Source: Phycisphaerae bacterium (GTDB taxonomy: Bacteria; Planctomycetota; Phycisphaerae; UBA1845; Fen-1342). Taken from it: 10,511 bases of DNA. A program made the position numbers and the translations under genes. Below, piece after piece: positions 1 through 6,681 of this stretch. A model generated the notes under the pieces. It searched no databases. It was not told the DNA's origin and was given only the letters and a program-made list of their open reading frames with translations. How positions within the stretch are numbered: the stretch's first letter is position 1; each line of letters opens with the position of its first letter. The stretch covers positions 1-10,511 of the forward strand of contig JALSRY010000188.1 in the NCBI GenBank assembly GCA_026984555.1. The letters run 5' to 3'.

Positions 1-10
1 CACCGTATGT

Positions 11-107
11 CGGCGGTGGCGGGGATTGTGGGGCGCGGCCCATCCCGATCAGTCGCTCGCCCGTTGTGTGTCGGCACCGCGTGGCGGCGGTGGCGGGGAT
101 TGTGGGG
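11..107. repeat. Direct repeat pair A, 23 bp, period 74
   Basis: Positions 11-33 and 85-107 are identical over 23 bases (core GGTGGCGGGGATTGTGGGG). Both are preceded by TGTCGGC (8-14 and 69-75), but the second copy has ten extra bases between that motif and the repeat core. A diverged third piece, TGTCGGCACGCGG, lies at 391-403 just before the redoxin gene. What the repeat does is unknown. Confidence 0.8.
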
Positions 108-228
108 GCGAATTGGGCGGCGCAATCGGAAACGCGACCTACGCCGAGCGATCCGCTGGGTAATCGCAAACTCGGTGGTTCGGCCTCCCCCCAAGAACGT
201 AACCTACGCTGGCAAGCGAGAAACAGCA

Positions 229-336
229 GTCGAAACCGCCGGATATCGACCTTGCGATGACCCGCTGGTCTCCCTGCTGATGAACAGCAGTTGATCGGTG
301 GTCGAAACCGCCGGATATCGACCGTGCGATGACCCG
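229..336. repeat. Direct repeat pair B, 36 bp, period 72
   Basis: Positions 229-264 and 301-336 match at 35 of 36 bases (T252 against G324). The unit begins GTCGAAACCGCCGGATATCG and ends TGCGATGACCCG. Both copies are preceded by AACAGCAG, directly in copy 1 and with about ten extra bases in copy 2. The unit contains the GATATC palindrome and short GTCG/CGAC arms. It is not a known insertion-sequence end that I recognise. Confidence 0.85.
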
Positions 337-426
337 GAACGATCACCGCGACGGATTATTCTTTACGAGCGGGCCGTCGATCCGTAGGCTTGTCGGCACG
401 CGGTGTCGGCGGGCCGAGGCCGCTGT

Positions 427-432
427 GAGGAG
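427..432 (+). promoter_or_regulatory. Shine-Dalgarno site that sets the redoxin start
   Basis: GAGGAG lies six bases upstream of the ATG at 439. It favours that start over an in-frame ATG at 403, which would put twelve non-hydrophobic residues before the signal peptide. Confidence 0.75.
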
Positions 433-438
433 CTGCTC

Positions 439-1056
439 ATGTCCCGTTTGAGTCTTATCGCAACGATGGCCCTTTGGCTGGCGGGGGCCGCAACGGTGGC
501 AGCTCAATCACGCGCTGACAAGGACACTCCGCCGCACACGAACAAGAACATGCCCCCAGCGGTCAAGGCCGTGGTGGGGCGGCCCGCGCCGGACTTCGCG
601 CTCAGGGGCTCGGACGGCAAGACGTACAAACTCAGCGATCTGAAGAACAAGATTGTCGTGCTGGAATGGTGGAACCGCGACTGTCCCGTCTCGCGTCGCT
701 ATGTGCCCACGATGAAGAAGCTGGCAACCAAGTACGCCGACAAGGGTGTCGTTTGGCTCGGCGTCGACAGTACCCACTATCAAACCGCCAAGAAACGCCA
801 AATGTTTATCAAAAAACACAAGATCCCCTATCCCATCCTGATCGACAAGGATGGGCACGTCGGGCGGACGTACGGCGCCAAGACGACGCCACACATGTTC
901 ATCATCGCCAAGGGCAAGCTCGTGTACACCGGCGCGATCGACGATCGGCACGGGCGTAACCATGTCGCCGAAGCGCTCGATGCGTTGCTCGCCGGCAAGC
1001 CGGTTCCGCTGGCCAAGACGCGTCCGTTCGGCTGTTCCGTGAAATATCGGAAGTAG
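439..1056 (+). CDS. Secreted redoxin (AhpC/TSA-thioredoxin fold) with a CPxS active site
   Basis: This is a 205-residue exported thiol-disulfide protein. Residues 1-22 form a Sec signal peptide (hydrophobic 6-22, likely cut after VAA22). The redoxin domain spans about 45-190: the opening VGRPAPDFAL (46-55), the strand and active site VLEWWNRDCPVSRRY with Cys82, and TTPHMF with the cis-proline Pro151 that packs against the active cysteine. The position of the second active-site cysteine is Ser85, so this is not a CxxC thioredoxin or TlpA reductase. A second cysteine, Cys199 in GCSVKY near the C-terminus, could act as resolving cysteine (inference). The family includes peroxiredoxin-like proteins; whether this one reduces peroxides or protein disulfides cannot be told. 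The stop is 172 bp before the next gene, so it is probably a separate transcript. Family call is firm; substrate unknown. Confidence 0.9.
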   Translation: MSRLSLIATMALWLAGAATVAAQSRADKDTPPHTNKNMPPAVKAVVGRPAPDFALRGSDGKTYKLSDLKNKIVVLEWWNRDCPVSRRYVPTMKKLATKYADKGVVWLGVDSTHYQTAKKRQMFIKKHKIPYPILIDKDGHVGRTYGAKTTPHMFIIAKGKLVYTGAIDDRHGRNHVAEALDALLAGKPVPLAKTRPFGCSVKYRK

Positions 1057-1120
1057 CCGGCGTCGACTCGGGGCGATGATGGGCCGGGCCGCCGAACGCG
1101 ACACATCGAGTGCCAGCATC

Positions 1121-1171
1121 CGGAAAAAGGGCGAAAAAGTCGGCGAAAATCGGCGGCTATGCGTTTATGCT
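1121..1171 (+). promoter_or_regulatory. Phased A-tracts and possible -10 upstream of the dockerin gene
   Basis: Runs of five, five and four A residues start at 1124, 1134 and 1146, each within a GGAAAAA or GCGAAAA context, roughly one helical turn apart in otherwise G+C-rich DNA. TATGCT at 1166-1171 is a 4/6 match to a -10 box and would give a leader of about 50 bases. No -35 hexamer is clear, so this is a tentative promoter with curved upstream DNA. Confidence 0.3.
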
Positions 1172-1187
1172 AAAAGGGGTGGAGTCT

Positions 1188-1205
1188 TGCGCGCGGCGGC
1201 GCGCA
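1188..1205 (+). other. Perfect 7-bp hairpin in the presumed 5' leader
   Basis: TGCGCGC (1188-1194) pairs with GCGCGCA (1199-1205) around a four-base loop. It sits ten bases before the GAGGGAG ribosome site (1215-1221) of the dockerin gene and could modulate translation, although such G+C-only stems also occur by chance in this genome. Confidence 0.3.
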
Positions 1206-1228
1206 CGCGTTCGCGAGGGAGACGAAGC

Positions 1229-2512
1229 ATGTCGCGATGTTTGCTGTTTTGTGGTTGCCTTCTGTTCGCAACCGGCACTGTGCTGGCTGATGGCCCGACG
1301 GCGGTCAATCCGCTCACGCCCCCCCTGTTCACACTCGATCCGAATTCGCCCGAAGTGGCCCAGGATTTGTTCGTGCCCGGCGACCTGATCGAAAACCCCG
1401 GGCCAGCCGGCCCCGCCATCGCGTTTCAACGCGAGAACCTGGGGCTGCACAGCGATGCGGACGTGTTGGCGGCGGTAACGGTCGGCCCGGCCTCTCCCCC
1501 CGCCGGCACGACGTTCGTACTCATATTCTCCGTGGACCGAGCGGCCGTGGGTCGCGAGCCACCCGACCCCACGCTCGCAGCATTGGGCTTGCCGTTCAAC
1601 ATGCTGGACCAGGCGCAACGCCGCCAGGCAGCCAGCGACGCGTTCATGTCGTTGATGCTGTTCAACCGCGGCGGCCCCATCCCCCCACCCAACGGATTGA
1701 TCACCGGCTCGCTATCGACCAACAACACCCTGGTTATCAATGGCGGTGACGCCGGCGGGGTCGATTTCAGCATCAGCCCGGAAGACGTCTCGCCGGCTGA
1801 TCCGAATGCTTCGGGCAACCAGTCCAACGTCAACGGCGGATCGGGAACGCAGGCCGGCGGGAACCTCGCGATTGGTGACAAGACCCGGGATGTGGGTGTG
1901 TTTTTCTCGCTGCGAGCCGGCAGCCCGTCGCTCGCCACGCTCCCCGGAACGGCCAGCCCCGCCGACATTTACGTGGATCTTGACCCCAACGCCCCCACCG
2001 GCCAGTTCCTTTACGCCGCCCCCGACACGCTGGGCCTGTTGCAAGCGGATGATATCGACGCCCTGCTGGTGTTCGACAACGGGGACAACGTGTTCACGAG
2101 TGGCCAGGACCAGATCATTTTCTCGCTCGCGCCCGGATCACCCAGCCTGGCCGGCAATGGTGGGCCCGGCACGCTCTTCACATCCACCGGCTTTGGTGTC
2201 TTTTCGGCCTACGCGCCCGCCAGCGTGCTCGGATTGATGGAAACCGACAACGTGACCATGCTCGATTCCGTCCCGTGCGATGATGCACTCGCTTGCGCCC
2301 AGAACTGGGCCATCGGCTACCTCGCCTGCGCGAACAACGACCTCGACGGCGACGGGGATGTCGATCTCGCCGACCTCGCGATCCTGCTCGCAGCGTATGG
2401 GACGTGCGCCGGCGACGCGGGCTACCTTCCCGAAGCCGACTTCGACGAGTCGGGCTGTATCGACCTCGGCGACCTGGCGGAGCTACTCGCCCACTACAAC
2501 TGCGGCGTGTAA
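1229..2512 (+). CDS. Secreted repeat protein with C-terminal dockerin-type domain
   Basis: The protein has 427 residues. The start at 1229 is chosen because GAGGGAG (1215-1221) lies seven bases upstream and the signal peptide begins there (residues 1-20, hydrophobic LLFCGCLLFATGTVLA, cut after Ala20); the frame is open back to 1076 but that part is Arg-rich. Residues 21-350 match no domain I recognise. They are Gly/Asp/Pro-rich and built from recurring pieces: LGL-x3-D-x2-[ILV] at 71, 268 and 334, and FSL-x2-GSPSL at 226 and 298. The C-terminus (371-423) is a dockerin-like pair of EF-hand loops: D371, D373, D375, D377, D382 and D404, D406, S408, C410, D415. The second loop has Cys at position 7, and nearby cysteines (350, 356, 366, 393, 410, 425) suggest disulfides. 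Planctomycete dockerins are usually not cellulosomal; the domain may mediate calcium-dependent folding or attachment. Function unknown. Confidence 0.88.
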   Translation: MSRCLLFCGCLLFATGTVLADGPTAVNPLTPPLFTLDPNSPEVAQDLFVPGDLIENPGPAGPAIAFQRENLGLHSDADVLAAVTVGPASPPAGTTFVLIFSVDRAAVGREPPDPTLAALGLPFNMLDQAQRRQAASDAFMSLMLFNRGGPIPPPNGLITGSLSTNNTLVINGGDAGGVDFSISPEDVSPADPNASGNQSNVNGGSGTQAGGNLAIGDKTRDVGVFFSLRAGSPSLATLPGTASPADIYVDLDPNAPTGQFLYAAPDTLGLLQADDIDALLVFDNGDNVFTSGQDQIIFSLAPGSPSLAGNGGPGTLFTSTGFGVFSAYAPASVLGLMETDNVTMLDSVPCDDALACAQNWAIGYLACANNDLDGDGDVDLADLAILLAAYGTCAGDAGYLPEADFDESGCIDLGDLAELLAHYNCGV

Positions 2513-2715
2513 CCGGCCCGAGGGTTGCCTCGCCCCGATGGGCACGGCCCGGACGCGGTCGCTACCACCGCCGCGGAACACGTTGAACGCCAACCACGCG
2601 ACTGGCCGCATCGCTCGCGCGCGTCCGCCACCGGGCCGCGCCTCGCTTTCGGCGTCTGGCCGCGAGGGGTACCATGCGCATCGCTCGCCTGCGGGCGCCA
2701 TTCTGTTCGTTTCTT

Positions 2716-2720
2716 GGAGG
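2716..2720 (+). promoter_or_regulatory. Shine-Dalgarno site before a triple ATG
   Basis: GGAGG is followed by three consecutive in-frame ATG codons at 2722, 2725 and 2728. The spacings are 1, 4 and 7 bases, so 2728 (or 2725) is the best-placed start. An in-frame upstream ATG at 2674 has its own GAGGGG (2664-2669) four bases away and cannot be excluded. Confidence 0.65.
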
Positions 2721-2727
2721 AATGATG

Positions 2728-4818
2728 ATGCGGGGTACGCGATTGTTTGCGATGCTGTCAGCCGCCGTCGTGTTGTGCATGAGTGCCAGCCTCCGTGCGC
2801 GGGGGGCCCCACCAACGCCGACCCAGCTCGCACGGATCAAGCAGGCCGTGCCGGCGAAAGCTCCCGCAACGCCCAAACGGCCGCGCAAGCTCCTCATTTT
2901 CACGCTTTGCAAGGGATATCGGCACAGCTCGATCGAGTGTGGCGTCGCGGCGCTGACCATGATGGGCGAGTCGACCGGCGCGTACGAAGCGACCGTGAGC
3001 GACGATCCCGCGGTGTTCGCCCCGGAGACGCTGCGCGGCTTCGACGCGGTATGTTTCCTGAACACGACCGGCGAGTTGTTCGCGAATCCGGCGTACAAGC
3101 GGAGCCTGGTCGCATTTGTCCGGGGCGGCAAGGGGCTCGTGGGCATCCACGCGGCCACGGACTGCTTTTACAAGTGGCCGGAGTTCGGCGACATGATGGG
3201 GGGCTACTTCGACGGGCACCCGTGGCACGCGAACGACACCGTCACCATCAAGATCGAAGAGCCGCAACACCCGTTATGCCGATGTTTCCCGGACAAGACG
3301 CTGACAATTACCGACGAAATCTACCAGTTGCGCGCTCCGTACAGCCGACGCAAGCTCCGCGTGTTGCTGAGCCTCGACCCCGTGCATACGAACATGAACA
3401 AGCCGGGCATCCACCGCACGGATGGCGATTTCGCGGTGTCGTGGATTCACCGTTACGGCAAGGGACGTGTGTACTACTGTTCGCTGGGGCACCGGGAAGA
3501 CGTGTACTGGAACCCCGTCGTGCTGCGCTACTACCTCGCGGGAATCCAGTTCGCGCTGGGGGATCTGGAAGCCGACGCGACGCCGCGCCCCCACCCGCAC
3601 GAAGCCATGTCGGTATCCCCTGACGGCGGGTGGACGCCGCTGTTCAACGGGAAAGACCTCACCGGCTGGAAGGGACTCGTCGCCAATCCCGTAGCACGGG
3701 CGAAGATGTCGCCGGCGGAGCTGGCCGAAGCCCAGGCGAAGGCCGACCAGGTCATGCGGGAACACTGGAAGGTTGTGGACGGTACGCTGGCATTCGACGG
3801 ACACGGGCAGAGCCTATGCACCGCCAAGGATTACGGCGACTTCGAGCTCGCTCTCGAGTGGAAGATCGGTCCCGGGGGCGACAGCGGCATCTACCTCCGC
3901 GGCAGCCCACAGGTGCAAATCTGGGACGCGACGGCACACCCAGAGGGGTCGGGGGGCCTGTACAACAATCACAAACACCCGAGCAAACCCATCGCGCGTG
4001 CGGATAAGCCCGTCGGTGCGTGGAACGCGTTTCGGATTCGCATGGTCGGCGAGCGGGTCACCGTCTGGCTCAACGGCACGCTCGTCGTCGATGACGTGCC
4101 GCTGGAGAACTACTGGGAGCGCGACAAGCCCATCTACCCCACGGGGCAGATCGAGTTACAGTCCCACAATTCGCCATTGTGGTTTCGCGATATCAAAATC
4201 CGCGAGATTCCGCCCCCAGAGGCGAAAAAACTGCTCGCCCGCCCGACCTGGCGACCGCTGTTCAACGGGCATGACCTTTCGGGTTGGACGTGCAAGCCGG
4301 GCACGTGGGACGCCCGCGACGGGCTGCTGACGTGCCGCGGCGGAAGCTACATCTGGACCGCAGAGCAGTTCGGCGACTTCGAGCTCGACCTCGAATTCCG
4401 CATCCCTCCGAAGGGCAACAGCGGCATCTTCTTCCGCACCGCCAACCCCGCTGATCCGGTGCAGACGGGCATCGAGCTGCAAATCTACGACACGTTCGGC
4501 AAGCAGCCGCCAGGACGCAACCATTGTGGTGCGATCTACGACTGCATGGCCCCCCGGGTACAGGCGGTCCGCAAACCCGGCGAATGGAATCATGTCGTGC
4601 TGCGCTGCGCCGGGCCGCGCATCCGCGCGTGGATGAACGGACTGGACATCATCGACATGAACCTCGACGACTGGACCGAGCCGCACAAGAACCCCGACGG
4701 GTCGCACAACAAGTTCCGGACGGCGTACAAGGACATGCCCCGCGTCGGGTACCTCGGTTTTCAGGATCACGGGGCGCCCGTGTCGTTTCGCAAGATCTTC
4801 ATTCGCCCGCTGAAGTAG
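2728..4818 (+). CDS. Secreted ThuA domain fused to two DUF1080 (3-keto-glycoside hydrolase-like) domains
   Basis: This is a 696-residue exported protein. Residues 1-27 resemble a Sec signal peptide (MRGTRLFAMLSAAVVLCMSA). A ThuA-like domain (PF06283 type, class-I glutamine-amidotransferase-like fold) covers about 53-285, with GYRHSS (63-68), GIHAATDCFYKWPEF (139-153), GGYFDGHPW (158-166) and the terminal SLGHREDVYWNP (252-263). Two DUF1080 domains (PF06439 type) follow, at about 302-493 and 507-694. Each starts W-x-PLFNG-x-DL-x-GW and contains GDFEL (370-374, 550-554), a [DN]SGI[YF] strand and a WxNG motif (447-450, 635-638). The first carries the helical insert 321-346 often seen in this family. 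PF06439 proteins include 3-keto-disaccharide hydrolases and share a concanavalin-like jelly roll; ThuA proteins are tied to keto-sugar and trehalose use. A role in periplasmic or extracellular turnover of oxidised sugars is therefore likely, but no substrate is shown. The 3' end overlaps the convergent gene by 20 bp. Confidence 0.9.
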   Translation: MRGTRLFAMLSAAVVLCMSASLRARGAPPTPTQLARIKQAVPAKAPATPKRPRKLLIFTLCKGYRHSSIECGVAALTMMGESTGAYEATVSDDPAVFAPETLRGFDAVCFLNTTGELFANPAYKRSLVAFVRGGKGLVGIHAATDCFYKWPEFGDMMGGYFDGHPWHANDTVTIKIEEPQHPLCRCFPDKTLTITDEIYQLRAPYSRRKLRVLLSLDPVHTNMNKPGIHRTDGDFAVSWIHRYGKGRVYYCSLGHREDVYWNPVVLRYYLAGIQFALGDLEADATPRPHPHEAMSVSPDGGWTPLFNGKDLTGWKGLVANPVARAKMSPAELAEAQAKADQVMREHWKVVDGTLAFDGHGQSLCTAKDYGDFELALEWKIGPGGDSGIYLRGSPQVQIWDATAHPEGSGGLYNNHKHPSKPIARADKPVGAWNAFRIRMVGERVTVWLNGTLVVDDVPLENYWERDKPIYPTGQIELQSHNSPLWFRDIKIREIPPPEAKKLLARPTWRPLFNGHDLSGWTCKPGTWDARDGLLTCRGGSYIWTAEQFGDFELDLEFRIPPKGNSGIFFRTANPADPVQTGIELQIYDTFGKQPPGRNHCGAIYDCMAPRVQAVRKPGEWNHVVLRCAGPRIRAWMNGLDIIDMNLDDWTEPHKNPDGSHNKFRTAYKDMPRVGYLGFQDHGAPVSFRKIFIRPLK
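4799..4818. other. 20-bp convergent gene overlap
   Basis: The ThuA-DUF1080 gene (stop 4816-4818, plus) and the toroid-protein gene (stop 4799-4801, minus) end inside each other. There is no room for separate intrinsic terminators, so each transcript must extend antisense into its neighbour. Confidence 0.85.
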
Positions 4819-6109
4819 GACGCGAAGCGGCCGGCTGCGGGAAAGCCGCTTCGAGCGCGAGCATCGCGTAGGCGGTGGTCAACGGGGGGATGCCCTCCAT
4901 CCAGCGATCCTGGTCGTTGACCCAGCTTCCATCGTCTTTCTGAAGGGAAGCGAGTTTCGCGACCAGTTCGTGGCGCCAGTGGTGCGCTCGACCGGCGTGG
5001 TCGCGAACCACCGGCTCGCCCCAGGCGGCCAGCGCCCGCCCGAAAACGTGGAAATAGTAGTACAACCCCTGCCGGCTGCGTCGCGTCGGCATGTTCGGGT
5101 TGTGATCGAGCGTCCAGTGACGGCCGATCCAGGCCAGGGCGGCGCGCACGCGAGGATCATTCCGACTCAGGCCGGCATACAACATGCTCTTGAACCCCGC
5201 GTAGGTCATCGAGCCGTAGCAGCGCAACCGTCGTTGCCCGCCGTCATCGGTGGTTTCCGCTTTCGACTCGCCCCCGTTGGCCGGCGAGTAGATGAATCCG
5301 CCTTGTGTCGCTCCCCGCGCGAACGGCTGATCGTTGGATTCACCCCGCATCTGGCAGCGCTGAATGAACAATAGCGCTTTCTTGTAGGTGGGGTCATCCG
5401 GGGGTAAGCCGCTGTCGTGCAACGCCTCGATCATCATTTGCGTATTCGAGAGGTCGGGGCGTTTGTGCCGGCCGTAGCCCGCGCCGCCATACCACGGATC
5501 ATCAGGCGACTTGCCCTCGCCTTCATCCCACTGGAGTTTCTGGAGAAACGCCCGGGCCCGCCGGATGTGGGGCTCGTACTGCTTGTCGTGCAGCACTGCC
5601 AACATCGACAAAGCGACGCTGGTTTCGTAGTTCTTGTGCGGGCCCCCGGAGGTGTAGATGCCGCCGTCCTCATGCTGAAACCGCAGGACGAACTGCACAC
5701 CCCGACGAACCGCCGGGTGGTGCGGACCGACCCGGGGCGCCTGCGCGAGGGCTTTGACCACGAGCGACGTGATGCCGGGCCCCGTTTGCGACGCCCAGCC
5801 CCCGTCGGCCTCCTGCGCCGCCAGAAGATACTTCACGCCGCGCTGGAGCAGGAGCCGAGCCTCGATGCGATCCTGGGTCGCGTTCATCTCGCGGGCGGCC
5901 TGGGCAAGCTTCCGGCCCCGCTCGACGGGCGTCATACCGGGACGCGTCGTCTGGGCGACGGCGGTGACCGCGCCAGCCGCCAGCAAACCGGCGGCGAGCA
6001 TCAGGCAGGCCGGGCGATGCCGGGTCGACGTGGGGCGGTCGTGATTCGTTCGCGTCACGCCGTGGTTGCTCGAAAATGTTTCATGCGTCGGCAGGTGCAG
6101 CGTTTTCAT
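4799..6109 (-). CDS. Secreted squalene-cyclase/prenyltransferase-like repeat protein (alpha/alpha-toroid)
   Basis: The protein has 436 residues. It begins at 6109, with GGAGAG nine bases upstream and a promoter-like TATAAT farther up. The signal peptide has an unusually long n-region: the hydrophobic core is 35-52 (CLMLAAGLLAAGAVTAVA), likely cut after Ala52. Helical repeats with QW-type motifs fill 85-425: QEADGGW (99-105), QHEDGGIY (145-152) and QKDDGSW (390-396), plus a CYGSMTYAGFKSMLYA segment (297-312) typical of the prenyltransferase/squalene-oxidase repeat family. The DxDD acid motif of squalene-hopene cyclases is not seen, and the protein is far shorter than the roughly 630 residues of those enzymes. 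It is therefore probably not a cyclase but an exported toroid with binding or unknown catalytic activity; such proteins are frequent in planctomycetes. It overlaps the convergent ThuA gene by 20 bp. Confidence 0.85.
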   Translation of the reverse strand: MKTLHLPTHETFSSNHGVTRTNHDRPTSTRHRPACLMLAAGLLAAGAVTAVAQTTRPGMTPVERGRKLAQAAREMNATQDRIEARLLLQRGVKYLLAAQEADGGWASQTGPGITSLVVKALAQAPRVGPHHPAVRRGVQFVLRFQHEDGGIYTSGGPHKNYETSVALSMLAVLHDKQYEPHIRRARAFLQKLQWDEGEGKSPDDPWYGGAGYGRHKRPDLSNTQMMIEALHDSGLPPDDPTYKKALLFIQRCQMRGESNDQPFARGATQGGFIYSPANGGESKAETTDDGGQRRLRCYGSMTYAGFKSMLYAGLSRNDPRVRAALAWIGRHWTLDHNPNMPTRRSRQGLYYYFHVFGRALAAWGEPVVRDHAGRAHHWRHELVAKLASLQKDDGSWVNDQDRWMEGIPPLTTAYAMLALEAAFPQPAASRPTSAGE

Positions 6110-6170
6110 CAGCAAGGTCTCTCCGGTGCGGTTTCCAAACTTGCCTGGGTGCGTATCGGTTTGTGTCCCG

Positions 6171-6176
6171 ATTATA
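6171..6176 (-). promoter_or_regulatory. Consensus -10 box for the toroid-protein gene
   Basis: Read on the minus strand, this is a perfect TATAAT in G+C-rich surroundings. It lies about 60 bases upstream of the start at 6109. No good -35 hexamer is found 16-18 bases upstream. It suggests that the gene has its own promoter rather than depending on the metallopeptidase transcript 116 bp upstream. Confidence 0.45.
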
Positions 6177-6204
6177 CGGGGGGTGCGGGTGTTTCGCGCG
6201 TGGT

Positions 6205-6227
6205 GACGCGGCCGGCTGCCGCGCGTC
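6205..6227 (-). terminator. Hairpin at the metallopeptidase stop codon
   Basis: GACGCG (6205-6210) and CGCGTC (6222-6227) form a six-bp G+C-rich stem that overlaps the stop codon at 6226-6228. No T-run follows on the minus strand, so any termination would be weak or factor-dependent. Confidence 0.2.
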
Positions 6228-6588
6228 AGTCGTATCCCAACTCGGCCAGTTGATCTTCGTCCAGACCGAAATGGTGACCAATCTCGTGCAGGAGTGTGAT
6301 GCGGATTTCGCGGATCAGCTCCGCGCGCGAGCGACACATCGCACAGAGGTTGTCACGGAAAAGAATCACCCGATCCGGCAGCACGGCCGTCATTCCCGGA
6401 TCGGCCTTCTCCTCGAGCGGCACCCCGAGATAGACGCCGAGCGTGTCGGCGGGAATGCCGAGATCACCACCGGGGGCCGCATGTACCTCGATCACGACAT
6501 TGTCCAGGTAACGCCGAAACTCCTGCGGAATCTCAGCCAGCGCGGCGGTCACCGCCCGGTCGAAATCGGCATCGGAGATGGGTATCAT
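6226..6588 (-). CDS. Small zincin-type metallopeptidase family protein
   Basis: This protein has 120 residues and no signal peptide, so it is presumably cytoplasmic. The zinc-binding motif HEIGH (101-105) sits in LLHEIGHHFGLDEDQL, the signature of the minimal zincin family PF06262 (formerly DUF1025). H101 and H105 would bind zinc, with E102 as catalytic base and an acidic residue in 110-112 as a possible third ligand. The full length matches the family, whose members are usually 110-150 residues. The start at 6588 has GAGGA seven bases upstream; the frame stays open to 7071 but that part is antisense to the amidotransferase gene. An unusual CxxC pair (C82, C85) precedes the motif and might bind metal or be incidental. 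The gene is divergent from the amidotransferase gene (93 bp between starts). The biological substrate of this family is not established. Confidence 0.88.
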   Translation of the reverse strand: MIPISDADFDRAVTAALAEIPQEFRRYLDNVVIEVHAAPGGDLGIPADTLGVYLGVPLEEKADPGMTAVLPDRVILFRDNLCAMCRSRAELIREIRITLLHEIGHHFGLDEDQLAELGYD

Positions 6589-6629
6589 GCGCGCGTCCTC
6601 GCGTGGTGGTGCGGCGGCGGCCGGCGTTG

Positions 6630-6635
6630 ATTGTA
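6630..6635 (-). promoter_or_regulatory. Possible -10 box for the metallopeptidase
   Basis: TACAAT on the minus strand (5/6 match to TATAAT) lies about 42 bases before the metallopeptidase start, in the 93-bp divergent gap 6589-6681. No -35 box is clear. Confidence 0.25.
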
Positions 6636-6681
6636 CCCGTGCGTCCCGAGGAGGACGGCCGAAACGAGCTGCGATGTTGCG

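Larger units (their letters stand above)
1..438. other. Gene-free leader region with direct repeats
   Basis: No convincing gene is seen here. A 95-codon open frame at 7-294 exists, but it is Arg/Gly-rich, lacks a recognisable domain and runs through repeated DNA, so I do not call it. The stretch holds two strong direct-repeat pairs (11-33/85-107 and 229-264/301-336), a weaker pair (131-151/196-219) and a TGTCGGC-type motif seen at 8-14, 69-75 and 391-397. The only A+T-rich patch before the redoxin gene is GGATTATTCTTTA at 353-365; it contains TATTCT (357-362), a poor -10 match with no matching -35. Confidence 0.6.

Noticed and set aside
7..294. A 95-codon protein gene in the left repeat region
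   Set aside because: No domain, strongly biased Arg/Gly content, no clear ribosome site, and the frame runs through direct-repeat units.
508..1119. A 203-codon minus-strand frame opposite the redoxin gene
   Set aside because: The plus-strand frame has a ribosome site, signal peptide and redoxin motifs; the minus-strand translation has none.
2607..2688. 12-bp direct repeat CGCATCGCTCGC at 2607-2618 and 2677-2688, upstream of the ThuA gene
   Set aside because: Short and made of common G+C-rich words. The 70-bp spacing resembles the left repeats but there is no sequence relation.
2280..3623. A 447-codon plus-strand frame bridging the dockerin and ThuA genes
   Set aside because: It is out of frame with both well-supported genes, crosses their boundary, and its translation is Arg/Pro/Ala-rich with no recognisable domain.
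5417..6253. A 278-codon plus-strand frame opposite the toroid-protein gene
   Set aside because: It is a shadow of the minus-strand gene, which has a signal peptide, QW motifs and a promoter-like TATAAT.
6110..6337. N-terminal extension of the toroid-protein gene to 6337
   Set aside because: It would overlap the metallopeptidase gene and place 76 Arg-rich residues before the signal peptide; the start at 6109 has a suitable ribosome site.
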